Part shown: piece by piece, positions 1-9,596 of the stretch
Layout of the letters: each line of letters opens with the position of its first letter
Numbering within the stretch: position 1 is the first letter of the stretch
Assembly (NCBI GenBank): GCA_947446925.1
Contig: CANFHU010000009.1
Coordinates: 49,027 to 113,026, forward strand
Source: Flavobacteriia bacterium
Lineage (GTDB): Bacteria; Bacteroidota; Bacteroidia; Flavobacteriales_D; Crocinitomicaceae
Direction: 5' to 3'
DNA: 64,000 nt
Translations under genes and position numbers: made by a program
Notes under the pieces: model-generated
Seen by the model: only the letters and a program-made list of their open reading frames with translations
Database searches by the model: none
What the model was told of the DNA's origin: nothing

Positions 1-425
1 ATATACTTTGAATCATAATAAGATTCTATTTTAGTTGAATGGTTTAATATATCATATACTTGAATAAAATATTGTGGCTTTGAATCAATCAAAATTTTAG
101 TATCTATATTAATGGTGAATTTAACCTTTCTTTCCATCATAAAATCATATACATTCGTTCGTATATCATCCATTCCGTCATCAAATGTGATTACTAATAA
201 TGGTTTTTCTTGCTTTCCTAACAAATATTCAACTTCTTCGAAATGTACAATTTGAAAATGAAGAATAATATATTCAATCAAGTTATAAAATGTTTTCGTT
301 GGCATTCCTTTGTAGAAAACATCAGAGTCATCATTTACTTTATGAAACATCAAAACATAAACCTTGTCTTTACTTAAAAAAAAACGGTAATCAAATAAAA
401 TTTTACGTATCAACTTTAAAATCAT
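1..425 (-). CDS. Polysaccharide deacetylase (NodB/CE4-like), incomplete at window edge
   Basis: Translating the minus strand from an ATG at 425 gives an open frame of 141 codons that runs off the left edge. It contains LMFHKV (about residues 25-30) and LLVITFDDG with FDDG at about 81-84. This is the first metal-binding motif of NodB-homology carbohydrate esterase family 4, which removes N- or O-acetyl groups from polysaccharides. The HxxxH motif would lie outside the window. The ATG overlaps the TGA of the upstream glycosyltransferase gene in an ATGA arrangement, so the two are probably translationally coupled. No signal peptide is obvious at the N-terminus. The family call is firm; the substrate is unknown. 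Confidence 0.85.
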   Translation of the reverse strand, partial: MILKLIRKILFDYRFFLSKDKVYVLMFHKVNDDSDVFYKGMPTKTFYNLIEYIILHFQIVHFEEVEYLLGKQEKPLLVITFDDGMDDIRTNVYDFMMERKVKFTINIDTKILIDSKPQYFIQVYDILNHSTKIESYYDSKY

Positions 426-1708
426 ACTTTTTCTTTTTTTATTAATTGTGCTAAAAATTCTGTTTGACATAAAATGGAATACTTTTCAATTTTTTCATCA
501 TCTACAGTTAGAAAAGAGGAGGAGGAATACTTATACTTAATCAATGTAGATATATATTCGTATGCTTGATCATCCGTATTAGCCACAAAACCCAACCCAG
601 AGTCACGTAATATAGATGCAATCACATCATAATCTGTTTTGAACAGCAATATATTTTTAGTTGTTGCAACATAATCGAACAATTTACTTGTCGGTATCCC
701 TTTAAATCCTTGATAAGGAAATAACAATAAAAGATCCATTTGAGTTTGAAGTTGAGCATAAGATGCTTGGGTATCCCATGGTAAAATATGAATCTTATTT
801 TCGTAATTGATACTTAAATCTTGTAATCGCTTGGTTTGTTTTTTATCGAATCCCAATCCTGCAAAATACAAGTTCACCTCTTTTCCAGCAATTTTAAAAT
901 GATACTTTTTCAAAAATGTAATAAAAGCTTCTAAAGGTTGATTATAGTATAAAGTACCAGAATAAAGAATATTAAAAGTTTGTGAATCGGAAAATTCAGA
1001 ATAATTTTTACGTTTTAAATATCCATTATAGATAGTATGACCTGGAGTTTTTACAATTCCCTGAATTTGATTAACATAATGATCAGAGACACTGGTAAAA
1101 AAAACAGCTGTATTCACCCACTTTTTCTCAAAAAACCGATATAACTTGTACAAATACATATTAAACCGTCGAACTCCGATTGCCATTTTATTGGTAGTCC
1201 AAGAATCCCGATAATCTGCAATCCAAGAAATTGCAAACGCTTTCTGAAGCTTATATCCAAATTTAAAAAGCACGAAAGGATTTCCTGAAACAAAAACATA
1301 CTTTACGTCTTTATTTTCACTTAAATATTTTTTAGAAAACGAATAAATATTGGAAAAAGGAACAAAAAGATTGGTCAAAGGCTCTGAAATTAAATAAACT
1401 AAAGTCAATATTTTACTTAACAAACTAAACAACTTAACTTTATCTGAATTAAGTAATAAACGATCTCGAAGGGATGAACGATAGGGTAAATAATATACTT
1501 CATACCCTTCATAGTAAATATGTTGGATTTCAGATTGAGTTGTAGTCAATAAATCATCTCTATTTGCAACTTTTTTTTGCCAATGGCGAGTGATTACTAT
1601 TGGGTAAATACCAAAACGATGCAAATTGGAAACAATACCAAAAACGCGATTGGATGCCGTTAACGCACATGGTGGAAAAAAATAAGAAAGTACTAATATT
1701 TTAATCAT
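422..1708 (-). CDS. Glycosyltransferase, GT4-like (GT-B fold)
   Basis: The protein begins MIKILVLSYFFPP, the usual N-terminus of WbuB-like GT-B transferases, and has a middle segment FNILYSGTLYYNQ that starts the C-terminal Rossmann domain. Later GIPTSKLFDYVAT occupies the nucleotide-sugar binding region. I prefer the ATG at 1708 over the one nine bases upstream because the sequence then matches the family start. It would move a sugar from a nucleotide donor onto a lipid-linked glycan at the cytoplasmic membrane face. The next gene, a deacetylase, overlaps its stop by four bases. Donor and acceptor cannot be read from the sequence. The C-terminal motif is weaker than in its neighbours, so it may be a divergent member. 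Confidence 0.8.
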   Translation of the reverse strand: MIKILVLSYFFPPCALTASNRVFGIVSNLHRFGIYPIVITRHWQKKVANRDDLLTTTQSEIQHIYYEGYEVYYLPYRSSLRDRLLLNSDKVKLFSLLSKILTLVYLISEPLTNLFVPFSNIYSFSKKYLSENKDVKYVFVSGNPFVLFKFGYKLQKAFAISWIADYRDSWTTNKMAIGVRRFNMYLYKLYRFFEKKWVNTAVFFTSVSDHYVNQIQGIVKTPGHTIYNGYLKRKNYSEFSDSQTFNILYSGTLYYNQPLEAFITFLKKYHFKIAGKEVNLYFAGLGFDKKQTKRLQDLSINYENKIHILPWDTQASYAQLQTQMDLLLLFPYQGFKGIPTSKLFDYVATTKNILLFKTDYDVIASILRDSGLGFVANTDDQAYEYISTLIKYKYSSSSFLTVDDEKIEKYSILCQTEFLAQLIKKEKV

Positions 1709-1756
1709 ACAACACAAAGGTAAAAAATTTATGTACCTTAGATTTATATTTAGGGT

Positions 1757-2965
1757 ATGAAAAAAAATCTATTCTTAATTACTGCTTTATTTCCATATGG
1801 TAATGCTGAAACATTTCTTGAAACAGAAATTAATTTCGCTTCTGTTTTTTTTGATAAAATCAATATTATACCTCTAAACAAAACGTTATTTAAAAGGAAA
1901 ATACCTGAAAACTGCTTTGTTAATGATTTTGAGATAATAAATAAATGGCATGTTTTCAAAATAATAACGCTACTTCGAAAAAAATTAATTTTGATTGAAT
2001 TTTTAAAATTAATATTAAAAAAAAATCGTGTAGGCATTGCCAAAACGATGATTGTTTCCTTGAATAAAGCAATCCAAATCGATTTTTTTTTACAAAAACT
2101 ATTAAACAAACAAACGATACAAGATACCGTTTTTTATTCGTATTGGTGTGATGATAGCGCACTTGCTCTAGCCTTGTTAAAAGAGCGACATCCATCAATT
2201 ACAACCATTTGTCGCGCACACGGATGGGACCTTTATTTTGAAACAAACAAATACAATCACCTACCATTCAAGCCATTTATATCAAAATATACAAATCAAA
2301 TTTTCACAATATCTAACACGGGTAAAAAATATATACAAGAACGATGGAATGCAAAAAGTGAACCTAATACAGCTTTTCTAGGTGTAAACTCAAATAACTT
2401 ATTAGCACCAAATAAAAATGAATTTATTCTAGTCAGTTGCTCTAATACCATTAAAATAAAACGGGTGGAATTAATCTTGTATGCCTTACAACAAATAACA
2501 AACACATCAATGAAATGGGTCCATTTTGGAGATGGTGCCGAATTTGAAAACTTAAAAGAAATAGCACAAACTATTAATTCCAAAATTCAAATCGAATGGA
2601 AAGGTAGGGTGGAAAATGAAGCTGTAATGCAGTATTACAAGAAAGAAAACCCCTCCTTATTTATCAACGTGAGTAGTACAGAAGGTATTCCTGTTTCTAT
2701 TATGGAGGCTTTTTCATTTGGAATTCCTGCTATCGCAACAAACGTTGGTGGAACACATGAAATTTTAATAGACAATTATAATGGTATTCTATTAAAGGAA
2801 AATCCAACCATTGAAGAAATTAAATCCGCTATTCTTAAAATCAAAAATTTAGATGTTAATGAATATGAAAAATTCAAATTCAATGCATGGAATACAATCA
2901 ATAAAAAATTTGATGCAGAAAAGAATTACAAAATATTTTATGAAACACTATTAAACTTTTCGTAA
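1757..2965 (+). CDS. Glycosyltransferase family 4
   Basis: This 402-residue protein has the GT-B layout of family 4. The N-terminal domain includes the nucleotide-fold start LFLITALFPYGNAETF. The C-terminal domain has FINVSSTEGIPVSIMEAF followed by GIPAIATNVGGTHEIL, the E-x7-E donor-binding signature. It stands alone on the plus strand, diverging from the 422-1708 gene across 48 bases and converging on the 2951-4105 gene, with which it shares 15 bases at the 3' end. The likely role is sugar transfer during synthesis of a cell-surface glycan. The particular sugar is unknown. Confidence 0.85.
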   Translation: MKKNLFLITALFPYGNAETFLETEINFASVFFDKINIIPLNKTLFKRKIPENCFVNDFEIINKWHVFKIITLLRKKLILIEFLKLILKKNRVGIAKTMIVSLNKAIQIDFFLQKLLNKQTIQDTVFYSYWCDDSALALALLKERHPSITTICRAHGWDLYFETNKYNHLPFKPFISKYTNQIFTISNTGKKYIQERWNAKSEPNTAFLGVNSNNLLAPNKNEFILVSCSNTIKIKRVELILYALQQITNTSMKWVHFGDGAEFENLKEIAQTINSKIQIEWKGRVENEAVMQYYKKENPSLFINVSSTEGIPVSIMEAFSFGIPAIATNVGGTHEILIDNYNGILLKENPTIEEIKSAILKIKNLDVNEYEKFKFNAWNTINKKFDAEKNYKIFYETLLNFS

Positions 2966-4105
2966 TTTATTTTGCTCTAAGTATAACAATTTATAATATT
3001 CAACTAATTTTTCAACATATTTTTTTATGTCATAATTTTCAGCAAAAGAACGAGCATACTGAGAAATCAATTGATACTTTTCTCCATCGTTCATCAAATC
3101 GATAATTTTAGAAACAAACATAGTAGGTTCATTTTCTTGAAGTAAAAAACCATTTTTACCGTTTAAAATAATATCCCTATTACCCTTACCATCTAAACTG
3201 ATAACAGGCAATCCTGCAGCCATAGCTTCTAATAACACCAACCCAAAAGGCTCATAAAGTGCAGTATGTATAAAAAAAGTTGCTTGCCTTAAAAAAGAAG
3301 GTACATCGTGAACATTCCCTAATAAATGAACTTGATTTATTAACCCTAGTTTAATTATTTCTTTTTCTAAAAAAGGTCGCTTTGGACCATCCCCCAAAAT
3401 TTGCATTTCAAAATCAATCTCTTTTACTTTCAACAAAGCAGCAATAAGAAGCAATAATTGCTGGTTCTTTTTCTCTACCAAACTCCCAACGGCAATTAAC
3501 CTTATTTTTGGTGTTATTTTTTTCTCCCCAGCAAAGTAAAACTGTTCAAAATCAATCGCGTTTGACAACTCAAAAATAGCATCACTCAACTTGTTATTTC
3601 TAAAGGAAGTTTTTAAAAAGTGGGTGGTATTCTTTGAGATAGATATAAATTGATTATTAAATTTACGATACTTCTTTGTAATCCAATGTTTTTCGTATCG
3701 ATTTAGTAACTTTTTTTTATATGGCTTGTAAAAAAAAAAGTTTTCTAATTGTGTTATATTATCGTGAACATGTGTAATATAAACTATATTTGGATAAGGT
3801 TTATACCTACTCAAAACTTCTGCCTCAAACAAATGAGAATGTATAATATCAGGCTTAAAACTTCTTATAATGTCATCAAAATGTGATGAAGAAATTTTAT
3901 TTTTCTTCCAAATAGAAAGATTTATTTTTGTATCCGTAACTACATAACTTAAAGTTGCAGGTAATTCATACTTTATATCATTCGTCATTAATACTAATTG
4001 CACTTCTACATCTTTACGGTCAGCAAGATTTTTGCAAATATCAATAGTCAACCGCTCCGCTCCACCTTTATTTAAAGTTGGAATAATATGTAGTACCCTA
4101 ATCAA
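2951..4105 (-). CDS. Glycosyltransferase family 4
   Basis: The N-terminus reads IRVLHIIPTLNKGGAERLT, the classic GGAE(R) start of family 4 transferases. The C-terminal domain carries EPFGLVLLEAMAAGLPV, the E-x7-E donor-sugar motif. The only start that preserves the family N-terminus is a TTG at 4105; no ATG is available nearby, so an alternative start is inferred. The 3' end overlaps that of the convergent gene by 15 bases, leaving no room for a separate terminator. It probably acts with the other transferases on the same or a related glycan. Confidence 0.85.
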   Translation of the reverse strand: MIRVLHIIPTLNKGGAERLTIDICKNLADRKDVEVQLVLMTNDIKYELPATLSYVVTDTKINLSIWKKNKISSSHFDDIIRSFKPDIIHSHLFEAEVLSRYKPYPNIVYITHVHDNITQLENFFFYKPYKKKLLNRYEKHWITKKYRKFNNQFISISKNTTHFLKTSFRNNKLSDAIFELSNAIDFEQFYFAGEKKITPKIRLIAVGSLVEKKNQQLLLLIAALLKVKEIDFEMQILGDGPKRPFLEKEIIKLGLINQVHLLGNVHDVPSFLRQATFFIHTALYEPFGLVLLEAMAAGLPVISLDGKGNRDIILNGKNGFLLQENEPTMFVSKIIDLMNDGEKYQLISQYARSFAENYDIKKYVEKLVEYYKLLYLEQNKLRKV

Positions 4106-4231
4106 AATATGTATTGATAAATAACAACAATAACTTTTACAATTAAAAAAAATAGATTCTTAGATTTTTTATCAAGTATAAACCTAAAAATAACTAATTT
4201 TATCGCTAATTTAGATATAATTTTCAAGTGT

Positions 4232-5038
4232 ATGTTTACAATTTTAGATAAATTAGATTCCATTGAATTAAAAAAAATGGGAGAAACGTTCAGAGCAAAC
4301 CGCCCATTCAATCACATTGTTATTGATAATTTTTTAGATGAAAACGATGCAATGGCGATTGCTGCGGAGTTTCCTAATTTTGATAACGATTGCTGGTATG
4401 CCTATGAAAACCCTTTAGAAATAAAAAAAGCAACCAACAATTGGAATCATTTTGGCACTAATACTTACAATTTTTTCTCCCATATTCTTTCGGATGCTTT
4501 TACGAAAAAATTAGACTTTTTACTTTCAGGGGACAATAGCATACAATTAGTTCCTGACATAGGATTACATGGAGGTGGTTTACATAGCCACAAAAATGGG
4601 GGAAGATTAAACCCACACTTGGATTATTCTATTCATCCAAAATTATTGTTGCAAAGAAAAGTAAATATAATTCTTTACATAAACCCTGAATGGAAAGCGA
4701 ATTTTGGTGGAACTTTAGGTTTGTGGTCTGATAAAAATGGACAGCCAGACCAGTTGGTTCAGAAAGTAGACACACTATTCAATAGAGCGTTAATTTTTGA
4801 TACAACTCAAAATTCTTGGCACGGCATCTGCGAAGAAATAAATTCGGAGTTTGACTTAACTAGAAATAGTCTTGCTACCTATTACCTAACAAAACCTTCC
4901 ACGGATGCTGATCCTAGAATGAAAGTGAAATATGCCCCAAGAGAAGATCAAAAAGGAGATCTTGGTATTGAAGAACTCATTATCAAACGACAATCGATGG
5001 CAGACTTTCAAAATGTATACAGAGTTGAAAAGAATTAA
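4232..5038 (+). CDS. 2-oxoglutarate/Fe(II)-dependent oxygenase
   Basis: The 268-residue protein shows the metal facial triad of the double-stranded beta-helix dioxygenases. H129 and D131 lie in NPHLDYSIHP, H197 in SWHGICEE, and R211 in LTRNSLATYYL is placed to bind 2-oxoglutarate. This is the prolyl-4-hydroxylase-like 2OG-FeII_Oxy type. Such genes recur in O-antigen clusters, where the substrate may be a sugar, an acyl group or a protein; none can be chosen here. It is the first gene of the long plus-strand run and is followed after 24 bases by a GT2 gene. A second, unrelated Fe/2OG enzyme (PhyH type) lies at 26129-26941. Confidence 0.85.
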   Translation: MFTILDKLDSIELKKMGETFRANRPFNHIVIDNFLDENDAMAIAAEFPNFDNDCWYAYENPLEIKKATNNWNHFGTNTYNFFSHILSDAFTKKLDFLLSGDNSIQLVPDIGLHGGGLHSHKNGGRLNPHLDYSIHPKLLLQRKVNIILYINPEWKANFGGTLGLWSDKNGQPDQLVQKVDTLFNRALIFDTTQNSWHGICEEINSEFDLTRNSLATYYLTKPSTDADPRMKVKYAPREDQKGDLGIEELIIKRQSMADFQNVYRVEKN

Positions 5039-5062
5039 TTACAAGTCAATACAATTTTCTTT

Positions 5063-5893
5063 ATGAGTAATCAGCCATTAATTAGTATTTGCATCCCAAC
5101 ATACAATCAAACGTTACACCTAAGAAAACTGTTAAATACAACATTTAGCCAAAAAGATGTAACATTCGAGATAATTATCACGGACGATAGTTCAACAAAT
5201 GATGTAGCTGAATTAGTAAATGAGTTCAGAAATAATGGTTTTACTATTAGTTACCACAAAAACATCCCTGCTTTGGGAGCGCCAAAAAATTGGAACTACG
5301 GTATCGCTCTTGCAAAAGGAGATTATATTAAAATCATGCACCACGACCAATGGTTTGAAGACGATTTTGCACTTAAAAAATTATTAGATAAAATAATAAA
5401 CGATAAAAAAACCTTCGTTTTTTGTGCTGCTTTAAGTAATTTTAGAAATGAAATAACAGAATTCAAAATAAACAACAAGGATTTAAAAAAAATCAAATAT
5501 GAACCGGAAAACTTAATTTTAGCAAATTTAATTGGCGGACCTACTGCTATTATGTACCATAAAGACGCAAACATTTTCTATGATGAAAAAATTATTTGGT
5601 TAGTAGATGTGGAATTTTACCTTCAACTATTTAAAAAAGGCTTTAAAATAGAATACATCGATGAGATTCTTTATACATCTATGACAGATGCAGACAGCTT
5701 GACAAATAACAATTTAATAGATTCAGAAAAGCAACTTTATGAATATTCTTATTTGTTTAATAAATATATAAAACAACTTCCGATTTTAAAAAGAATAAAA
5801 TACGTAATTGGGATCTATAAAATAGTAATCTTACCTATAAATAAAAAAAGCTACCTGACACAATTTGTAAGATTTAGTAAGCGTATTGTTTAA
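5063..5893 (+). CDS. Glycosyltransferase family 2
   Basis: This is a GT-A fold family 2 enzyme. ISICIPTYNQT opens the Rossmann-like nucleotide-binding half and IIITDDSST follows at the second strand. The segment where family 2 usually has a DxD metal motif reads KIMHHDQWF, so HHD replaces the standard form. That pattern is seen in some GT2 subgroups and does not by itself mean inactivity. It lies in the plus-strand run, 24 bases after the dioxygenase. The product is probably one glycosidic bond of the surface glycan. Confidence 0.85.
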   Translation: MSNQPLISICIPTYNQTLHLRKLLNTTFSQKDVTFEIIITDDSSTNDVAELVNEFRNNGFTISYHKNIPALGAPKNWNYGIALAKGDYIKIMHHDQWFEDDFALKKLLDKIINDKKTFVFCAALSNFRNEITEFKINNKDLKKIKYEPENLILANLIGGPTAIMYHKDANIFYDEKIIWLVDVEFYLQLFKKGFKIEYIDEILYTSMTDADSLTNNNLIDSEKQLYEYSYLFNKYIKQLPILKRIKYVIGIYKIVILPINKKSYLTQFVRFSKRIV

Positions 5894-5957
5894 CATACTT
5901 ACAATAAACTGCCTTTTCGCTTGTTTTTTTTGAATTTTAACACCAAAGCGTACATAA

Positions 5958-6875
5958 ATGAGTCGCCCTTTTTTTTCGATTATTATACCAACCTACAACA
6001 GAGAAAAATCCATCAGAAACTGTTTAAAAAGTGTTATTAATCAAACGTTTTCTGATTTTGAAATACTTGTTATTGATAATAAATCAACAGACAATACAAT
6101 CGATGAAATAAAGAATTTTTCAGACAAAAGAATAAAACTATTTTCTAATGAAAAAAATTACGAAAGATGTTATTCTAGGAATAAAGGTGTAAAAAATGCA
6201 ACTGGTGAATACATTACTTTCCTGGATAGCGATGATTTATTATTACCAAATCACCTTCAAAATTGGTTCGACTTTATAATAATAAAGAAAAAAGAAAATT
6301 CATTTTACATTTGTAACAAACTAATCTGTAAGGATAATGAAGAAGTAATTAAACCTAGTCATACAAATTACGAGGACATAGAAAATTTATTAAAATCCCC
6401 AGTTATTCCTGGTCAAACTTGTATCCCATCTAAAATAGCAAACTCTTTTCAATTTGAAACAGATTACCTTATATTTGAAGATACTGCACTATGGTTACAA
6501 ATGGCTATGAAATATGAAATCCAAACTGCTAATTTCAATTCGTATTCTTATTCTGTAAATAATGATAATTCAGTTAACGTTAAAAAAAATAATTTTGGTG
6601 CAATTAGATGCAGTTCAATAAAAAATTTCATGTCGCAAAATCCAGATATCGTTTCGGCATTAGGTTCTAAACTATTTAAAATCGAACTTTCAAAATCAAT
6701 ATTCGCAATTGCTAAATTTTATATGGCGAACCAAAATAGAATGAAAGCAATCAAACATCTAATTAAATCTATCTCAATTTATCCGACGTTATTCCAATTC
6801 AAACACAAATGTAGATTAATCATACTCTTATTACTTAACAAAGAAATTATAGAATATGGATTTAAATCCAAATAA
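5958..6875 (+). CDS. Glycosyltransferase family 2
   Basis: The protein starts FSIIIPTYNREKSIRNCL, has ILVIDNKSTDNT, and then the metal-binding FLDSDD typical of GT-A family 2. At 305 residues it has the normal length for a soluble or peripheral family 2 transferase, and no transmembrane helix is evident. The preceding 64 bases hold no strong promoter that I can recognise, so it is probably co-transcribed. The next gene follows its TAA almost immediately. The donor is unknown. Confidence 0.88.
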   Translation: MSRPFFSIIIPTYNREKSIRNCLKSVINQTFSDFEILVIDNKSTDNTIDEIKNFSDKRIKLFSNEKNYERCYSRNKGVKNATGEYITFLDSDDLLLPNHLQNWFDFIIIKKKENSFYICNKLICKDNEEVIKPSHTNYEDIENLLKSPVIPGQTCIPSKIANSFQFETDYLIFEDTALWLQMAMKYEIQTANFNSYSYSVNNDNSVNVKKNNFGAIRCSSIKNFMSQNPDIVSALGSKLFKIELSKSIFAIAKFYMANQNRMKAIKHLIKSISIYPTLFQFKHKCRLIILLLLNKEIIEYGFKSK

Positions 6876-6876
6876 A

Positions 6877-7590
6877 ATGAGAATTGGAATTGTTACTATT
6901 AATTTCAATAACCTACAAGGATTGATTAAAACCATAAAAAGTGTAAAAAATCAAACGTGTACAAATATTCAATTCATAATTATTGACGGTGGTTCGACAG
7001 ACGGATCGAAAGAAATTATACAAGAAAATTCAGATTGGATAAGTTATTGGATAAGTGAAAAAGACAACGGTGTTTACCATGCCATGAATAAAGGACTAAA
7101 AGAAGTAACAGCAGATTATTGTTTATTTTTAAATTCAGGCGATTACTTATTAAATCAGCAAACTATTGAAAATGTAAAAACTCAAATCGATTCTAATGCA
7201 GCAATGAGTTATGGTTTGATTCAATGGGAAGATACTAATTTACTTTGGAATCCAAAAAAAGACTTAAAGGCCTTTGAGATGACAAAAAAATCCTTGATTC
7301 CGCACCAAGGAACTTTTTTCAATACAAACATTCTCAAAAAATTAAACGGTTACAAAGAAAACTATAAAGTGATCTCTGATTGGGGTATTATGTTAGAACT
7401 TCTAGAAAAAGAGTACAAAACTCAAAAATTAAATTTAATTATCAGCATCTGTGAAAAACAAGGAATTAGTGCATCATTGGAAGATCAAATAAAAAAAGAA
7501 AGGAGAAGTTACCTTTTTAAGTATGCTAAAAAAACTATGATTTATGGCTACCTTTATGCACTAAAAAAAATCTTCAAACTTCATAAATGA
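6877..7590 (+). CDS. Glycosyltransferase family 2 (WcaA/WcaE-like)
   Basis: The sequence MRIGIVTINFNNLQGL, then IIIDGGSTDGS, and an SGDYLL motif in place of DxD place it with the family 2 subgroup around colanic-acid WcaE. I choose the ATG at 6877, just after the previous stop, rather than the ATG at 6856. The former gives the family N-terminus, the latter only seven extra residues that overlap the upstream gene. The 3' end overlaps the next gene by four bases (ATGA), suggesting translational coupling. Confidence 0.85.
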   Translation: MRIGIVTINFNNLQGLIKTIKSVKNQTCTNIQFIIIDGGSTDGSKEIIQENSDWISYWISEKDNGVYHAMNKGLKEVTADYCLFLNSGDYLLNQQTIENVKTQIDSNAAMSYGLIQWEDTNLLWNPKKDLKAFEMTKKSLIPHQGTFFNTNILKKLNGYKENYKVISDWGIMLELLEKEYKTQKLNLIISICEKQGISASLEDQIKKERRSYLFKYAKKTMIYGYLYALKKIFKLHK

Positions 7591-8708
7591 AATCCATACT
7601 CGTAATAACACACGATACTTCTCTATCTGGAGCACCCAAATCATTATTATTAATGCTTGAACAACTCTCCAAGGTAGATTTTGAAATTACAACGATTGCA
7701 ATAAAAGGAAATGGACCACTTGAAGTTCGATTTAAAAAAAATAGTAATCAGTATTTCAATTTTGAAAAAATCGATAATTCAAAAGATTACAGCATAATAA
7801 ACAGATTAAAACGAATTTTATACAAAAAGCCCATAGTATCCGAAAGAGAAAAATTCACAAACTATATTAATTCACAAACATTTGACTTTATCTATGCAAA
7901 TACAATAAGTGCATTAAAAATAGGTATTCGTTTTTTTTACAAAGAAAATGTACCGTTTATTTTACATGTTCATGAACTAAAAACTGTAATTGATGAATTC
8001 GTTCCAAACTTAAAAGAATACGATCATAAAATAAGACATTATATCGTACCTTCCGAATTAAATAAAAACACACTGATAAAATACTTTCAAATTAATGAAA
8101 CAAAAATTTCAATCGTAAGAGAAACATCTACATTACTAAGTGTTGAAAGCCCTAAAATGAAGGATGATCGATTGAAAATTGTGATGTGTGGTGGAGCGTA
8201 TTGGAGAAAAGGAGATGATTTATTTGTTCAAATTGCAGCAAAAGTAATTGAGCGAATTAAAAATAGTGATTTTTATTGGATTGGACATATTACAGAGGAA
8301 CGATTGAGAGTAAATCTCGCAGATGCTGAAAAATTAAAGATTACGGATAATATTCACTTCATTCAAGAAACGAATACACCCGAAAGTTGGATGTCTAATG
8401 CAAACCTATTCATACTAACTTCTCGAGAAGATCCTTTTCCTTTAGCGGCTATAGAAGCAGGATTATCAGGGTTACCGATTGTTTGTTTTCAAAAAGCAAC
8501 AGGTATAGCCGAAGTCATCAACAAAGAATGTACTATACCTTATTTAGATGTAGAAAAAATGGCAAGTAAAATTATAGAATTACTTCACAACAATACTAAA
8601 AGAGAAAAACTTGGAGAAGAAAACAAACTTTATTTTGAAACACTTACTCCTAAAAATATATCAAAGCAAGTGATTTCTATTTTAAATAATCTACAAACCA
8701 AAAATTAA
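7587..8708 (+). CDS. Glycosyltransferase family 4
   Basis: GT-B fold protein of 373 residues. The N-terminus ILVITHDTSLSGAPKSL has the SGAP loop seen in several family 4 enzymes that replace GGAE. The C-terminal domain has VMCGGAYWRKGDDLF and TSREDPFPLAAIEAG, the donor-binding acidic motif. Its start codon overlaps the previous stop (ATGA). It sits upstream of a GT11 gene, so both may act on the same growing oligosaccharide. Specificity cannot be predicted. Confidence 0.87.
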   Translation: MKSILVITHDTSLSGAPKSLLLMLEQLSKVDFEITTIAIKGNGPLEVRFKKNSNQYFNFEKIDNSKDYSIINRLKRILYKKPIVSEREKFTNYINSQTFDFIYANTISALKIGIRFFYKENVPFILHVHELKTVIDEFVPNLKEYDHKIRHYIVPSELNKNTLIKYFQINETKISIVRETSTLLSVESPKMKDDRLKIVMCGGAYWRKGDDLFVQIAAKVIERIKNSDFYWIGHITEERLRVNLADAEKLKITDNIHFIQETNTPESWMSNANLFILTSREDPFPLAAIEAGLSGLPIVCFQKATGIAEVINKECTIPYLDVEKMASKIIELLHNNTKREKLGEENKLYFETLTPKNISKQVISILNNLQTKN

Positions 8709-8720
8709 TTCGTTCTAGGT

Positions 8721-9593
8721 ATGATAGTAGTTAAATTAATGGGAGGCCTAGGAAATCAACTTTTTCAATATGCACACGGACGTGCATTAACAACAAAGTT
8801 CCAAACCGAATTAATCCTTGATCTTGAATTCTTGTTAAACAGAAATCCAAAAAACGATTTTATTTTTAGAGATTTTGATCTCGATATTTTCAAATTGAAC
8901 AATCATCAGGTGTTAAATGATCGATTAAGCAAAAAATTTTACAATGCTTCCTTTTTTCATGAAAAACCTATCACCTGCATAGAAAATGGTTTTCATTTTC
9001 AGCCAATAGAACTTAAAAAAAAGAATCCTAAAGTCTACCTTGATGGGTACTGGCAGAGTTTTAAATACTTTCAAGACATTGAAAACGAAATAAGAAAAGA
9101 ACTTGTTTTTAAATTTCCCCTTACTATAGAACAACAACAATTAAAAGAGAAAATTAAAAACTCAACAAGTGTCTGTATCAACTTCCGTAGAACTGATTTT
9201 GTGACGATACCTTCTGCAATAAAAACACATGGGGTTACTGATTTAAAGTATTATATGGATGCCTTAAATCTTTTAGAGCAAAAATTGGGAAATGAACTTG
9301 AATTGTTTGTTTTTTCGGATGATATTGAATGGTGTGAACTGAATTTTAAAACACATTTTAAAACACATTTTGTTAAACATGAAATTTACAAAGGAGATCG
9401 TTTTGCTTCTTATTTAGAACTTATGACAAATTGTAAACATTTTGTAATACCAAACAGTACCTTCGGATGGTGGGCAGCTTGGCTATCTTCATTCGAAAAT
9501 AAAATTATTATTACGCCAGAAAAATGGTTTATAAATGAAACCTTACAAGCGCAAACAAACGACTTGCGACCAGTAAACTGGCTTAAAATCTAA
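8721..9593 (+). CDS. Alpha-1,2-fucosyltransferase-like, GT11
   Basis: The protein begins VVKLMGGLGNQLFQYAHG, the hallmark of GT11, and has NFRRTDFV (154-161) in place of the HxRRxD/N donor-binding motif and SNSTFGWWAAWL-like sequence near 245-254. GT11 enzymes move L-fucose or a related 6-deoxyhexose from a GDP-sugar to a galactose or similar acceptor. At 290 residues it is a normal length. A 12-base tandem duplication near 9350-9373 gives THFKTHF in the protein. No GDP-fucose synthesis gene is seen in the window. Confidence 0.92.
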   Translation: MIVVKLMGGLGNQLFQYAHGRALTTKFQTELILDLEFLLNRNPKNDFIFRDFDLDIFKLNNHQVLNDRLSKKFYNASFFHEKPITCIENGFHFQPIELKKKNPKVYLDGYWQSFKYFQDIENEIRKELVFKFPLTIEQQQLKEKIKNSTSVCINFRRTDFVTIPSAIKTHGVTDLKYYMDALNLLEQKLGNELELFVFSDDIEWCELNFKTHFKTHFVKHEIYKGDRFASYLELMTNCKHFVIPNSTFGWWAAWLSSFENKIIITPEKWFINETLQAQTNDLRPVNWLKI

Positions 9594-9596
9594 AAA